The position numbers and the translations under genes are program-made. Positions 36,148 through 43,131 of a stretch of 61,394 nucleotides of DNA are shown in pieces. The notes beneath the pieces were generated by a model. That model made no database searches, was not told where the DNA came from, and saw nothing but the letters and a program-made list of their open reading frames with translations. This DNA comes from Lachnospiraceae bacterium (GTDB lineage Bacteria; Bacillota; Clostridia; Lachnospirales; Lachnospiraceae), in NCBI GenBank assembly GCA_900770785.1, contig CAAGLJ010000231.1:1-61394 (forward strand), in the 5' to 3' direction. The first letter of the stretch is position 1. Each line of letters begins with the position of its first letter.

Positions 36148-36175
36148 TTGACATAAGAATTTATTTTAGTATAAT
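36148..36175 (+). promoter_or_regulatory. tadA promoter: Consensus promoter of tadA
   Basis: TTGACA (36148-36153), a 16-nt spacer and TATAAT (36170-36175). Transcription would begin near 36182, which rules out the TTG at 36180 as the tadA start. Confidence 0.85.
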
Positions 36176-36221
36176 AGACTTGTTAAGAATGAACAGAATG
36201 GAAAAGCAGTGGGAGAAAGGA

Positions 36222-36716
36222 ATGCAGCAGCAGGAGAAATATATGAAGGAAGCGCTCAGGCAGGCAAAGAAAGCCTATACTTTGGGAGAGGTTCCCATTG
36301 GATGTGTAATAGTATATGAGGATAAAATCATAGCCAGAGGATATAACCGCCGCAACACCGATAAAAATACTCTGGCACATGCAGAGATTACGGCTATTAA
36401 CCGGGCCAGTAAAAAGCTGGGAGACTGGAGGCTGGAAGGCTGTACCCTGTATGTTACCCTGGAGCCCTGCCAGATGTGTGCAGGAGCAATTATTCAGTCC
36501 CGCATCACCAAAGTAGTAATGGGGGCAATGAATCCCAAGGCGGGCTGTGGAGGCAGCATACTGAATATTTTGGAAAGACCGGAATTTAATCACCAGGCAG
36601 AGGTGGAAAGGGGAGTTCTGGAGGAAGAATGTAGCCGGATTCTTCAGGATTTTTTTAGGGGACTGCGGATAAGGAACAAATTGGAAAAAGAAAGAAAAAA
36701 GCAGCAGGAGGAATAA
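36222..36716 (+). CDS. tadA: tRNA-specific adenosine deaminase TadA
   Basis: Zinc enzyme converting A34 to inosine in tRNA(Arg). The HAE motif (LAHAEITAI) and PCxxC motif (EPCQMCAGA) supply the zinc ligands and the catalytic Glu. The frame opens at a TTG (36180), but the consensus promoter overlaps it. The ATG at 36222, with GGAG at 36212-36215, gives 164 residues starting MQQQEKYMKEALRQA, as usual for the family; the ATG at 36243 is also possible. The Lys/Glu-rich C-terminus overlaps the terminator stem. Confidence 0.93.
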   Translation: MQQQEKYMKEALRQAKKAYTLGEVPIGCVIVYEDKIIARGYNRRNTDKNTLAHAEITAINRASKKLGDWRLEGCTLYVTLEPCQMCAGAIIQSRITKVVMGAMNPKAGCGGSILNILERPEFNHQAEVERGVLEEECSRILQDFFRGLRIRNKLEKERKKQQEE

Positions 36717-36739
36717 AAACACCTCGCTGCTGTTTTTCT
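36702..36739 (+). terminator. Terminator overlapping the tadA stop codon
   Basis: CAGCAG-GAGG (36702-36711) pairs with CCTC-CTGCTG (36722-36732, one bulged base), followed by TTTTTCTTTT. The left arm lies inside the last tadA codons. Confidence 0.75.
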
Positions 36740-36743
36740 TTTA

Positions 36744-36772
36744 TTGACAAGTTTTGGAAATTATGCTAACAT
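36744..36772 (+). promoter_or_regulatory. Promoter of the cystine transporter operon
   Basis: TTGACA (36744-36749), a 17-nt spacer ending in TGC (extended -10) and TAACAT (36767-36772). The leader of about 45 nt ends in AAGGAGGGG ahead of a TTG start. Confidence 0.75.
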
Positions 36773-36824
36773 ACATAGAAATCAACCTATAAACCCAGTA
36801 GGATAATGGGAAGGAGGGGAATAA

Positions 36825-37577
36825 TTGCTGAGACTGGAACACGTGCAGAAGTCCTTCGGAGGCAATCAGGTACTGAAGGATGTAAGCATGAAAGTAAATA
36901 AAGGGGAGGTAGTGGCTATTCTGGGGCCAAGTGGTTCAGGAAAAACAACCCTGCTTCGATGTATGAATTTTTTGGAACGAGCAGACAGTGGAAGGATGAT
37001 ATTTGATGATATAGATATTTCGTTTGAGAGCGCTTCTAAGAAGGATATCCAGCAAATACGGAAAAAAACAGGCTTTGTCTTCCAGAACTATAATTTATTC
37101 AGTAATAAGACTGCACTTCAGAACGTGGCAGAGGGTCTGATTACGGCCAGAAAAATAGCCAGGGCAGAGGCATATGAAAGGGCGAGAAAGGCATTGGATC
37201 ATGTGGGACTGTCTGAACGCTATGATTATTATCCGCTGCAGCTTTCCGGAGGACAGCAGCAGCGGGTGGGAATTGCCAGGGCCATCGCACTAAATCCTGA
37301 GGTAGTCCTTTTTGATGAACCAACCTCTGCTCTGGATCCCGAACTGATTTCAGGGATTTTGGCAGTGATGAAGAAGCTGGCTGAGGAAAAAACTACGATG
37401 GTGGTGGTCACTCATGAGATGCTTTTTGCCAGAGAGGTGGCAGACTGGGTGATTTTTATGGATAAGGGCATTATCGTAGAAGAAGGAACACCGAAGAAGA
37501 TTTTTACTTCCCCCAGTGAAGAGAGAACATGGCAGTTTTTGAGAAGAATTACTGGTGATATGGACTATGTGATTTGA
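36825..37577 (+). CDS. tcyC: Polar amino-acid (cystine-type) ABC transporter ATPase
   Basis: 250 residues. Walker A GPSGSGKTT, Q-loop FQNYNLF, signature LSGGQQQRVGIARA, Walker B VVLFDEPTSALD, H-loop THEM. It belongs to the GlnQ/TcyC class with the typical PAAT C-terminus. Translation starts at TTG (36825), supported by AAGGAGGGG at 36811-36819 and by the family start (LRLEHVQKSFGG). It forms one operon with the binding protein and permease downstream. The cystine assignment comes mainly from those two partners. Confidence 0.9.
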   Translation: MLRLEHVQKSFGGNQVLKDVSMKVNKGEVVAILGPSGSGKTTLLRCMNFLERADSGRMIFDDIDISFESASKKDIQQIRKKTGFVFQNYNLFSNKTALQNVAEGLITARKIARAEAYERARKALDHVGLSERYDYYPLQLSGGQQQRVGIARAIALNPEVVLFDEPTSALDPELISGILAVMKKLAEEKTTMVVVTHEMLFAREVADWVIFMDKGIIVEEGTPKKIFTSPSEERTWQFLRRITGDMDYVI

Positions 37578-37626
37578 AATAAGTCAGAGAAAAATAATAA
37601 AAACAGGAATGACGGAGGAAAAGAAA

Positions 37627-38487
37627 ATGAGAAAAAAATTATTAACAGGAATCGCTGTATTTACATTAGCATTTACGGTATTGACCGGCTGCGGTAGTAA
37701 GCAGGCAGCAGAGAGCACTTCCTCGAAGGTGCAGACCGAAGCTGAACAGGCAGAGAGTGAACAGGCAGAGGCCACAGAAGCAAGTCTTCTGGAGACAATC
37801 AAGGCAGCAGGAGTACTGAAAATTGGAACAGAGGGAACCTATGCACCTTTTACCTTCCATGATGAAAATAATGAACTGGTTGGATTTGATGTGGAGGTAG
37901 CCGAAAAAATCGCAGAAAAGCTGGGGGTAAAGGCAGAATTTGTAGAAACAAAATGGGATAGTATTATTGCCGGACTGGATGCAGAGCGATTTGATGTTGT
38001 CATCAATCAGGTAAGCATTACGGAAGAAAGATTAGAAAAATACGACTTTTCTACACCCTATAGCTACACCCATGGCGCACTTATTGTAAAGGGAAGTAAT
38101 GAAGAAATTACCAGCTTTGATGATATAGCAGGAAAAAAAGCGGCACAGGCGCTGACCAGTAACTGGGGTAAGCTGGCAGAGGAAAAGGGAGCCCAGCTTG
38201 TCAGTACAGATGGCTTTAATCAGTCAGTAGAGCTGGTATTGGCAGGAAGGGCAGATTTGACTTTGAATGATGATTTGACCTACTATGATTACTTAAATCA
38301 AAAGCCTGATGCAGATTTAAAAATTGTTGCCTTATCTGGTGATACAAGTGCCAGTGCAGTAATGATTCGCAAAGGAAACGAGGATTTGGTGCAGGAAATA
38401 GATAAGGCTCTTAAGGAGTTGGCTGATGAGGGAGTATTATCGGAGATTTCAGAAAAATATTTTGGAACAGATGTGACTAAGGAATAA
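37627..38487 (+). CDS. tcyA: Cystine-type amino-acid substrate-binding lipoprotein
   Basis: 286 residues. The lipobox LTGC puts the lipidated Cys at residue 22, followed by a Ser/Glu/Ala linker. The SBP_bac_3 domain has KIGTEGTYAPFTFHDENNEL, GFDVEVAEKIAEKLGVKAEF and DFSTPYSYTHGAL. The stretches AQALTSNWGKLAEEKGAQ and DGFNQSVELV resemble the L-cystine binding proteins TcyA/FliY more than glutamine or histidine ones. The frame is open from 37609, but a CGGAGG site serves the ATG at 37627. Confidence 0.85.
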   Translation: MRKKLLTGIAVFTLAFTVLTGCGSKQAAESTSSKVQTEAEQAESEQAEATEASLLETIKAAGVLKIGTEGTYAPFTFHDENNELVGFDVEVAEKIAEKLGVKAEFVETKWDSIIAGLDAERFDVVINQVSITEERLEKYDFSTPYSYTHGALIVKGSNEEITSFDDIAGKKAAQALTSNWGKLAEEKGAQLVSTDGFNQSVELVLAGRADLTLNDDLTYYDYLNQKPDADLKIVALSGDTSASAVMIRKGNEDLVQEIDKALKELADEGVLSEISEKYFGTDVTKE

Positions 38488-38516
38488 GAAGATTTAAGGG
38501 TAAAAGGGCATGGAGC

Positions 38517-39188
38517 ATGAGTGAACGAGTAATAGAAATATTGTTGGATTCTTTTTGGCATATTTTACTTCCCGGATTGACCTATACCATTCCGCTTGCC
38601 CTGATCTCCTTTCTTTTGGGGCTGATGATTGCTTTGTTTATGGCATTGGTTCAGATTGCAGAAATTAAATTCTTAAAAACAATAGCAAGATTATATATTT
38701 GGATTTTCAGAGGAACACCGCTGCTGGTGCAGATATTTATTATCTTTTATGGACTGCCTAATGTGGGAATTATCTTAGATCCATTACCAGCGGCAATCAT
38801 CGCCTTTTCATTAAATGTAGGTGCATATGCCTCGGAAACCTTACGGGCAGCCATCCTGTCAATACCGAAGGGACAATTGGAAGCAGGCTATTGCGTGGGT
38901 ATGAGCTATGTACAGACCATGAGAAGAATCATTCTGCCACAGGCATTTAAAGTGGCATTCCCACCTCTGTTTAACTCTTTTATCGGACTGCTGAAGGACA
39001 CCTCACTGGCGGCAAATATTACGGTAACAGAAATGTTTATGGTCACACAGAGGATTGCTGCAAAGACCTATGAACCATTAGCACTCTATTGTGAGGTGGC
39101 AGTGATTTATCTGCTGTTTTGTACAATTCTTACGATGCTTCAATCCTGGGGAGAGAAAAAATTAAAGGCAGGGCAGGGAGAAAAATAG
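38517..39188 (+). CDS. tcyB: Cystine-type amino-acid ABC transporter permease
   Basis: 223 residues of the HisM/GlnP class with about five TM segments. YIWIFRGTPLLVQIFIIFYG and FSLNVGAYASETLRAAILSI are the class signatures, and the EAA loop is GQLEAGYCVGMSYVQTMRRI. The overall pattern, especially LKDTSLAANITVTEMF, is close to TcyB/YecS cystine permeases. A single permease with no second one suggests a homodimeric channel. The gene ends the operon; I see no strong terminator after it. Confidence 0.88.
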   Translation: MSERVIEILLDSFWHILLPGLTYTIPLALISFLLGLMIALFMALVQIAEIKFLKTIARLYIWIFRGTPLLVQIFIIFYGLPNVGIILDPLPAAIIAFSLNVGAYASETLRAAILSIPKGQLEAGYCVGMSYVQTMRRIILPQAFKVAFPPLFNSFIGLLKDTSLAANITVTEMFMVTQRIAAKTYEPLALYCEVAVIYLLFCTILTMLQSWGEKKLKAGQGEK

Positions 39189-39199
39189 AGTTTGAGTAA

Positions 39200-39256
39200 A
39201 AAGTTAAATTCTACTTGTAAAGTTAAATTCTGTACCGAAGACTAAATTCAGTCAAA
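39200..39256. repeat. Three 19-bp phased direct repeats
   Basis: Units starting at 39200, 39219 and 39238 share the core AAAGTTAAATTCT (first two identical over 13 bp, third AGACTAAATTC). They lie between the cystine transporter and the promoter of the next lipoprotein gene. The 19-bp spacing is near two helical turns, as for a protein-binding array. Confidence 0.55.
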
Positions 39257-39307
39257 AGTGGAGTTTACTTTTTTATTTAACCATTTCATTTTCAGAAAGG
39301 CAGCTTC

Positions 39308-39336
39308 TTGAATTAGAAAAGAGAGTATAGTATAAT
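39308..39336 (+). promoter_or_regulatory. Promoter of the lipoprotein gene
   Basis: TTGAAT (39308-39313), a 17-nt spacer and TATAAT (39331-39336), 37 nt before the ATG at 39373. Confidence 0.7.
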
Positions 39337-39372
39337 TTTGGCATACGTTAAAATTATTCAGTGAGGTGGAAT

Positions 39373-39996
39373 ATGGCTGGAATGAGATGGAAGTATATTA
39401 TAGTTTGTGCAATGGCAATCTGTCTGATGACCGGATGTACCTCGGCAGGACAGGAAAACAGTACTGAAATGTCTGTTTCTTCTGAAAGTAATGCTTCTAC
39501 AGAAAGTAATGCTTCTATGGAAAGCAATGCTTCTACAGAAAGCATTGTAAATGAGGCAGCTTCTTCAAATAACGAAAAAACACTTGAAGATGTGGCTCTG
39601 CTTCTTGGAATGAATGATAGTGAGACTGCAGAGTTGTTTGGCGGTGGTGAGGAGAACTGGACAGAAGACCGGTTATTTTACATTGGAAGAGTTTTTCAGG
39701 CAGAAGTTTATGGGGAAACATATCCACTGTATACAAGCTGTGGAGATGACGGAACAGTGGAAGCTGTCTCCATGTGGATTGTCAGTGGAGAACGTCAGGT
39801 GACCGATGAGGAAGTCGAAGAGTGGATAGCTCGCATTTCAGAATATATGAGTACAGAGCCTTCCTATGATGGAGAAACATCAGAGGCAGGAAGTAAAAGC
39901 TGGAAATGGATAAAGGATGGTAAGGCTGCCAGCATGTATCAAATGGAAGATATTCTGACGGTAAGTGTTCAACCGGCTATAGGAGAATTGAATTAA
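39373..39996 (+). CDS. Lipoprotein of unknown function with Ser/Asn/Glu repeats
   Basis: 207 residues. Signal peptide with lipobox LMTGC (Cys near 21), then a low-complexity stretch repeating SNASTE/SNASME (three near-identical 18-bp units around 39486-39545). The folded C-terminal domain (about 65-207) contains LFGGGEENWTEDRLFYIGRV and a Trp-rich end (SKSWKWIKDGKAASMYQME). I do not recognise the family. A GTG at 39361 also opens the frame, but GAGGTGG at 39363-39369 favours the ATG at 39373. It is expected on the outer face of the membrane. Confidence 0.65.
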   Translation: MAGMRWKYIIVCAMAICLMTGCTSAGQENSTEMSVSSESNASTESNASMESNASTESIVNEAASSNNEKTLEDVALLLGMNDSETAELFGGGEENWTEDRLFYIGRVFQAEVYGETYPLYTSCGDDGTVEAVSMWIVSGERQVTDEEVEEWIARISEYMSTEPSYDGETSEAGSKSWKWIKDGKAASMYQMEDILTVSVQPAIGELN

Positions 39997-40038
39997 ACAG
40001 AAACAAAGATAAGAGAGTCAGGAAGAAAGGTAAGCCTG

Positions 40039-40067
40039 TTGACAAGATGCTTATTTTTCAGTATACT
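40039..40067 (+). promoter_or_regulatory. Consensus promoter of the SRP RNA gene
   Basis: TTGACA (40039-40044), a 17-nt spacer and TATACT (40062-40067). The predicted start near 40074 lies about 23 nt before the mature SRP RNA, consistent with 5' processing. A TGACAA/TTGTCA inverted repeat overlaps the start region. Confidence 0.85.
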
Positions 40068-40096
40068 GACAAGGTATTTGTCAAGATACATTTCAT

Positions 40097-40300
40097 GGAA
40101 TCCTGTATGGGATGGAGCTTATATAGCTGCCCTTGGTAAGTGGCGATGAAGTTTGGGTCTTGCGCAATAGGAATCTACGAATCTGGTCAGGGCAGGAATG
40201 CAGCAGCCATAAGAAGAATCTCCTATGTGCCGTAAGGGTGCCTGGCGGAGTTAACTGCCAAGGTAACGTGTATAAGTTCCTTCCTGTACAGGATTTTTTA
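40097..40300 (+). ncRNA. ffs: Signal recognition particle RNA, large bacterial type
   Basis: The conserved helix-8 core is present: GGTCAGG...GGAA...GCAGCC at 40188-40215, flanked by the Bacillus-like segments TCTTGCGC and GGAATCTAC upstream and TCTCCTATGTGCCG downstream. The 5' end (40099-40124) pairs with the 3' end (40269-40294) in a long terminal helix that runs straight into TTTTTT, so the helix doubles as terminator. The Alu-side part makes it the long form (about 200 nt here). It scaffolds Ffh and targets nascent membrane proteins. An overlapping 95-codon reading frame is not a gene. Confidence 0.92.
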
Positions 40301-40348
40301 TGCCAATCGACCTTTTACTGCTATGCCAAAACACAAATTTTTTACAGG

Positions 40349-40374
40349 AAAAATCCCCGGCCTAAACCGGGGAA
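40349..40374 (-). terminator. Terminator of the minus-strand small gene
   Basis: Reading leftwards, TCCCCGG and CCGGGGA pair around a short loop (40354-40373) and are followed by TTTTT. It lies 47 nt beyond the stop of the 40-codon gene at 40421-40543. Confidence 0.8.
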
Positions 40375-40420
40375 AGTACACAAAAATCAATCGTATTATG
40401 AGGGAATCAAACGATTATAA

Positions 40421-40543
40421 TTAATCCTCATCACTGCCTGCTACAGCGGCTACAGCACTGGTAACAGAAGAAACAACAGCAACAATAACGGCGAAGAGAA
40501 TAATTAAAAGCCCACCGCCTAAAAGTAAAAACATACCATCCAT
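40421..40543 (-). CDS. Small hydrophobic protein (40 residues)
   Basis: An ATG at 40543 with AAGGA nine bases upstream opens a 40-codon frame. The product is one hydrophobic segment (FLLLGGGLLIILFAVIVAVV) followed by an Ala/Val/Ser stretch and an acidic end GSDED, so it is a probable single-pass membrane peptide. It has its own promoter, palindrome and terminator on the same strand, which argues that it is a real transcription unit. Function unknown; toxin-like, leader-like or regulatory roles are all possible. Confidence 0.65.
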   Translation of the reverse strand: MDGMFLLLGGGLLIILFAVIVAVVSSVTSAVAAVAGSDED

Positions 40544-40585
40544 AATTAAGCATCCTTCTTTCTTTTGAAAATCAATTATATAAAC

Positions 40586-40625
40586 AGTTTAGGTTATTTT
40601 ATGGAAAGTGTCAATAAAATAACCT
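40586..40625 (-). promoter_or_regulatory. Promoter with a perfect palindrome, small membrane protein gene
   Basis: Reading leftwards: TTGACA (40614-40609), a 17-nt spacer, TAAACT (40591-40586). A perfect 12-bp inverted repeat (AGGTTATTTTAT at 40591-40602 and its complement at 40614-40625) brackets the spacer and -35, so it looks like an operator. It could also act as a terminator-like stem for the MATE gene upstream on the same strand. Confidence 0.65.
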
Positions 40626-40655
40626 GAAAAATTAAATGCAATAAAATAGACCCAA

Positions 40656-42047
40656 TCAGGCAGGATCCAGCCCAGACAGCACCTGCTGGTTAATTCTTTT
40701 CATAAAGAAAATGTTCAGGGCTACAGATACCAGCTCGGCAATCGGAAAGGCCAGCCATACATAGTTGACCTCACCGGGGAGTGACAGCAGATAAGCTGCC
40801 GGAAGCAAAACGACCAGCTGGCGGCAGATGGAGGTAATCATACTGTAAATTCCGTTGCCCAGAGCCTGAAAAACAGAGCCGGAAACGATGGTATAGGCTG
40901 CCAGTACAAAGTGAATGCTGATTATGCGAAGAGCAGGGACTCCCATACTGAGCATATGGGGTGAAGCATCAAAAAGGAGAAAAAGTTTATCCGGGATGAG
41001 CTGGAAAATCAGCGTCCCTACAGCCATAATAGCAACAGCGTAACGGATACTTAAGGAGCGTGTTTTCAAAATTCGCTCTTTATTTTTTGCTCCAAAATTA
41101 TAGGCAATAATCGGGATCATGCCATTATTCAGACCAAAAATAGGCATGAAAATAAAACTTTGCAGTTTAAAATATACTCCAAATACGGCAGCAGCGGTAG
41201 AAGAGAAGGCCATCAGAATAATATTCATTCCATAAACCATTACAGAGCCTATGGACTGCATAATAATGGAAGGTATACCCACCGCATAAATCTGTCTGAT
41301 AATAGGAAAAGAGGGTTTGAAGCCATTGAAGGAAAGCTGTATTTCATGATTTACCTTCATATTAAAAATGGCACCTACGATTCCAGCCACTATTTGTCCG
41401 GTAATGGTGGCGATTGCGGCACCGGCAACCTCCAGCCGGGGAAAGCCGAAAAGACCAAATATTAAAATGGGATCAAGCAGGATATTAATAACTGCACCAA
41501 TCAGCTGAGTGATCATGGAATACATGGTTTTTCCGGTGGACTGCAATAAACGTTCAAAGGTAAACTGTGTATACATACCTATGGAAAAGCAACAGATGAT
41601 GGTGGAATAATCAATACCAAAATTCAAAATTATATCATCAGTTGTCTGACTCATAAAGAAGGGGCCTACCAGAAAAAGACCTATCAGCAGAAAAGTCAAA
41701 TAGTTCATCAGGCCCAGAAAAACAGCATGGACAGCAACCTGATTGGCTTTTTCCTGATTTTTCTCACCTAAGGAACGTGACAGCAAAGCATTAACACCAA
41801 CACCGGTACCCACACCCAGGGCGATCATCAGGGTTTGTACAGGAAAGGCCAGGGATACGGCAGTCAATGCTCCCTCACTGATTCTGGAAACAAAAATGCT
41901 GTCCACGACGTTATAAAGAGCCTGCACCAGCATGGAACCCATCATGGGCAGGGAAAGAGACAGCAATAATCGATTAACAGGCATAGTTCCCATCTTATTT
42001 TCGGGTGAAGCCTGTTTGTTTGAGCTGGAATTAAGTATTTCGGGCAT
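40656..42047 (-). CDS. MATE-family efflux transporter
   Basis: 463 residues with 12 predicted TM segments in two pseudo-symmetric halves. The first half has LSLPMMGSMLVQALYNVVDS and SLAFPVQTLMIALGVGTGVG, typical of the DinF/NorM-like MATE class in Firmicutes. Expected to extrude cationic drugs or metabolites using Na+ or H+. The minus-strand ATG at 42047 has a somewhat distant AAAGGA site. Upstream there is a good promoter. Substrate unknown. Confidence 0.92.
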   Translation of the reverse strand: MPEILNSSSNKQASPENKMGTMPVNRLLLSLSLPMMGSMLVQALYNVVDSIFVSRISEGALTAVSLAFPVQTLMIALGVGTGVGVNALLSRSLGEKNQEKANQVAVHAVFLGLMNYLTFLLIGLFLVGPFFMSQTTDDIILNFGIDYSTIICCFSIGMYTQFTFERLLQSTGKTMYSMITQLIGAVINILLDPILIFGLFGFPRLEVAGAAIATITGQIVAGIVGAIFNMKVNHEIQLSFNGFKPSFPIIRQIYAVGIPSIIMQSIGSVMVYGMNIILMAFSSTAAAVFGVYFKLQSFIFMPIFGLNNGMIPIIAYNFGAKNKERILKTRSLSIRYAVAIMAVGTLIFQLIPDKLFLLFDASPHMLSMGVPALRIISIHFVLAAYTIVSGSVFQALGNGIYSMITSICRQLVVLLPAAYLLSLPGEVNYVWLAFPIAELVSVALNIFFMKRINQQVLSGLDPA

Positions 42048-42082
42048 GGTTTTCTTACGTTCCTTTCAATAGCAGTAGGATT

Positions 42083-42111
42083 AGTATAGCATGAGAAAAA
42101 GATAAGGACAA
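42083..42111 (-). promoter_or_regulatory. Promoter of the minus-strand MATE gene
   Basis: Reading leftwards: TTGTCC (42111-42106), a 17-nt spacer ending in TGC, then TATACT (42088-42083). It lies between the AraC regulator stop and the MATE start. Confidence 0.65.
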
Positions 42112-42126
42112 GCTGAGTGAAGGCTG

Positions 42127-42996
42127 TTAATTGCTCCACTTTCGCCGGTACTCGGATGCACTGATTCCTTCCGCTTTCAGAAATTGTTTGTTAAAATAAC
42201 TGGCATCATAGAAACCACTTTCCCTGGCAACTTCCTCCAGACTGTACCGGGAAAAACGCAATAGCTTTTTGGCGTGAGTAATTCGTTTGCCAATAACGTA
42301 GCGGTTAGGACTGCTGCCATAATAATGCTTAAACTGCCGGGAAAGGTGGTATTTGCTGATAAAAAAACGTGTGGACAGCTCATCAAGAGAAAATCTTTCC
42401 AAATAATGCTCGTCCAGATACCGCCGGATTTCTGCCTGTTTTTGCAGGCCAGGCTCTTCCCTGATCTTTTTTTCTCCTGCTTCCAGAAGAAGGAGGGAAA
42501 GAGTATCTACAATCAGCTTTGAAGACTGAATTTCAGAAGACAAATCAGAGGATTCATTTACGAAAAAAAGCTCTTCCAAATTATTTTTCAGTGCAATAAA
42601 GCAGTCGGGAAGAAAAGCAGGAAGGCGGTGAAGAGAAAAATACTCATAATATTCCCTGGAGGAAGAACCATAAAAATGCACCCAGATCAGCTCCCAGGGA
42701 TCAGAGGCACTGGTCTGATGGTAGTAGGGGTGCATACAGTCGATAAAAAAACAGGAGCCGGCCTGCAGGGGATATTGCTGCTCGTCATACATTAAAGTTC
42801 CGCTGCCGGACAATACTAAAACCAGCAGGTAGGAAGGCAGATTTTTCCGGCTGGCCCGGTGGCTTTTTTTTAATTTCAAATAGCCTGTTTCCTGCACATA
42901 ATAAAAGGTTTTTCGGGCAAAATCACTGGGTGTCTGGATAATCCGGCGGGAGCTTTCGTAATAGGAGTCGGGCAGGTTGTCAAAGGAAGATTGCAT
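42127..42996 (-). CDS. AraC-family transcriptional regulator (cupin + HTH)
   Basis: 289 residues. The N-terminal cupin (about 30-165) contains SGSGTLMYDEQQYPLQAGSC and a HPYYHQTSASDPWELIWVHF segment typical of sugar-sensing AraC proteins. The C-terminal double HTH (about 190-289) has STRFFISKYHLSRQFKHYYG and ESGFYDASYFNKQFLKAEGI. The frame starts at 43029, but GGAGG lies 4 nt before the in-frame ATG at 42996, which I prefer. It is divergent from the GDP-fucose operon, whose -35 is flanked by an inverted repeat, a likely binding site. Confidence 0.92.
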   Translation of the reverse strand: MQSSFDNLPDSYYESSRRIIQTPSDFARKTFYYVQETGYLKLKKSHRASRKNLPSYLLVLVLSGSGTLMYDEQQYPLQAGSCFFIDCMHPYYHQTSASDPWELIWVHFYGSSSREYYEYFSLHRLPAFLPDCFIALKNNLEELFFVNESSDLSSEIQSSKLIVDTLSLLLLEAGEKKIREEPGLQKQAEIRRYLDEHYLERFSLDELSTRFFISKYHLSRQFKHYYGSSPNRYVIGKRITHAKKLLRFSRYSLEEVARESGFYDASYFNKQFLKAEGISASEYRRKWSN

Positions 42997-43066
42997 AGTG
43001 CCTCCAATCTGAAATGTGGTTGATTTCATGCTGAAACTGAGAGCAATATAATACCTGTTTTAAGCA

Positions 43067-43105
43067 ATAGTCTATCTTGCTATAAAGACTATATCCGATT
43101 ATACT
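43067..43105 (+). promoter_or_regulatory. Promoter and inverted-repeat operator of the GDP-fucose operon
   Basis: TTGCTA (43077-43082), a 17-nt spacer and TATACT (43100-43105). The perfect 7-bp inverted repeat ATAGTCT (43067-43073) and AGACTAT (43086-43092) flanks the -35, suggesting control by the divergent AraC protein. Confidence 0.6.
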
Positions 43106-43131
43106 GGCAAAAGCAAGGAGGGAAAAGGAAA

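Noticed and set aside
40133..40420. Plus-strand frame of 95 codons
   Set aside because: It lies on the SRP RNA, whose conserved core and terminal helix explain the sequence; the frame lacks a ribosome binding site and protein-like composition.
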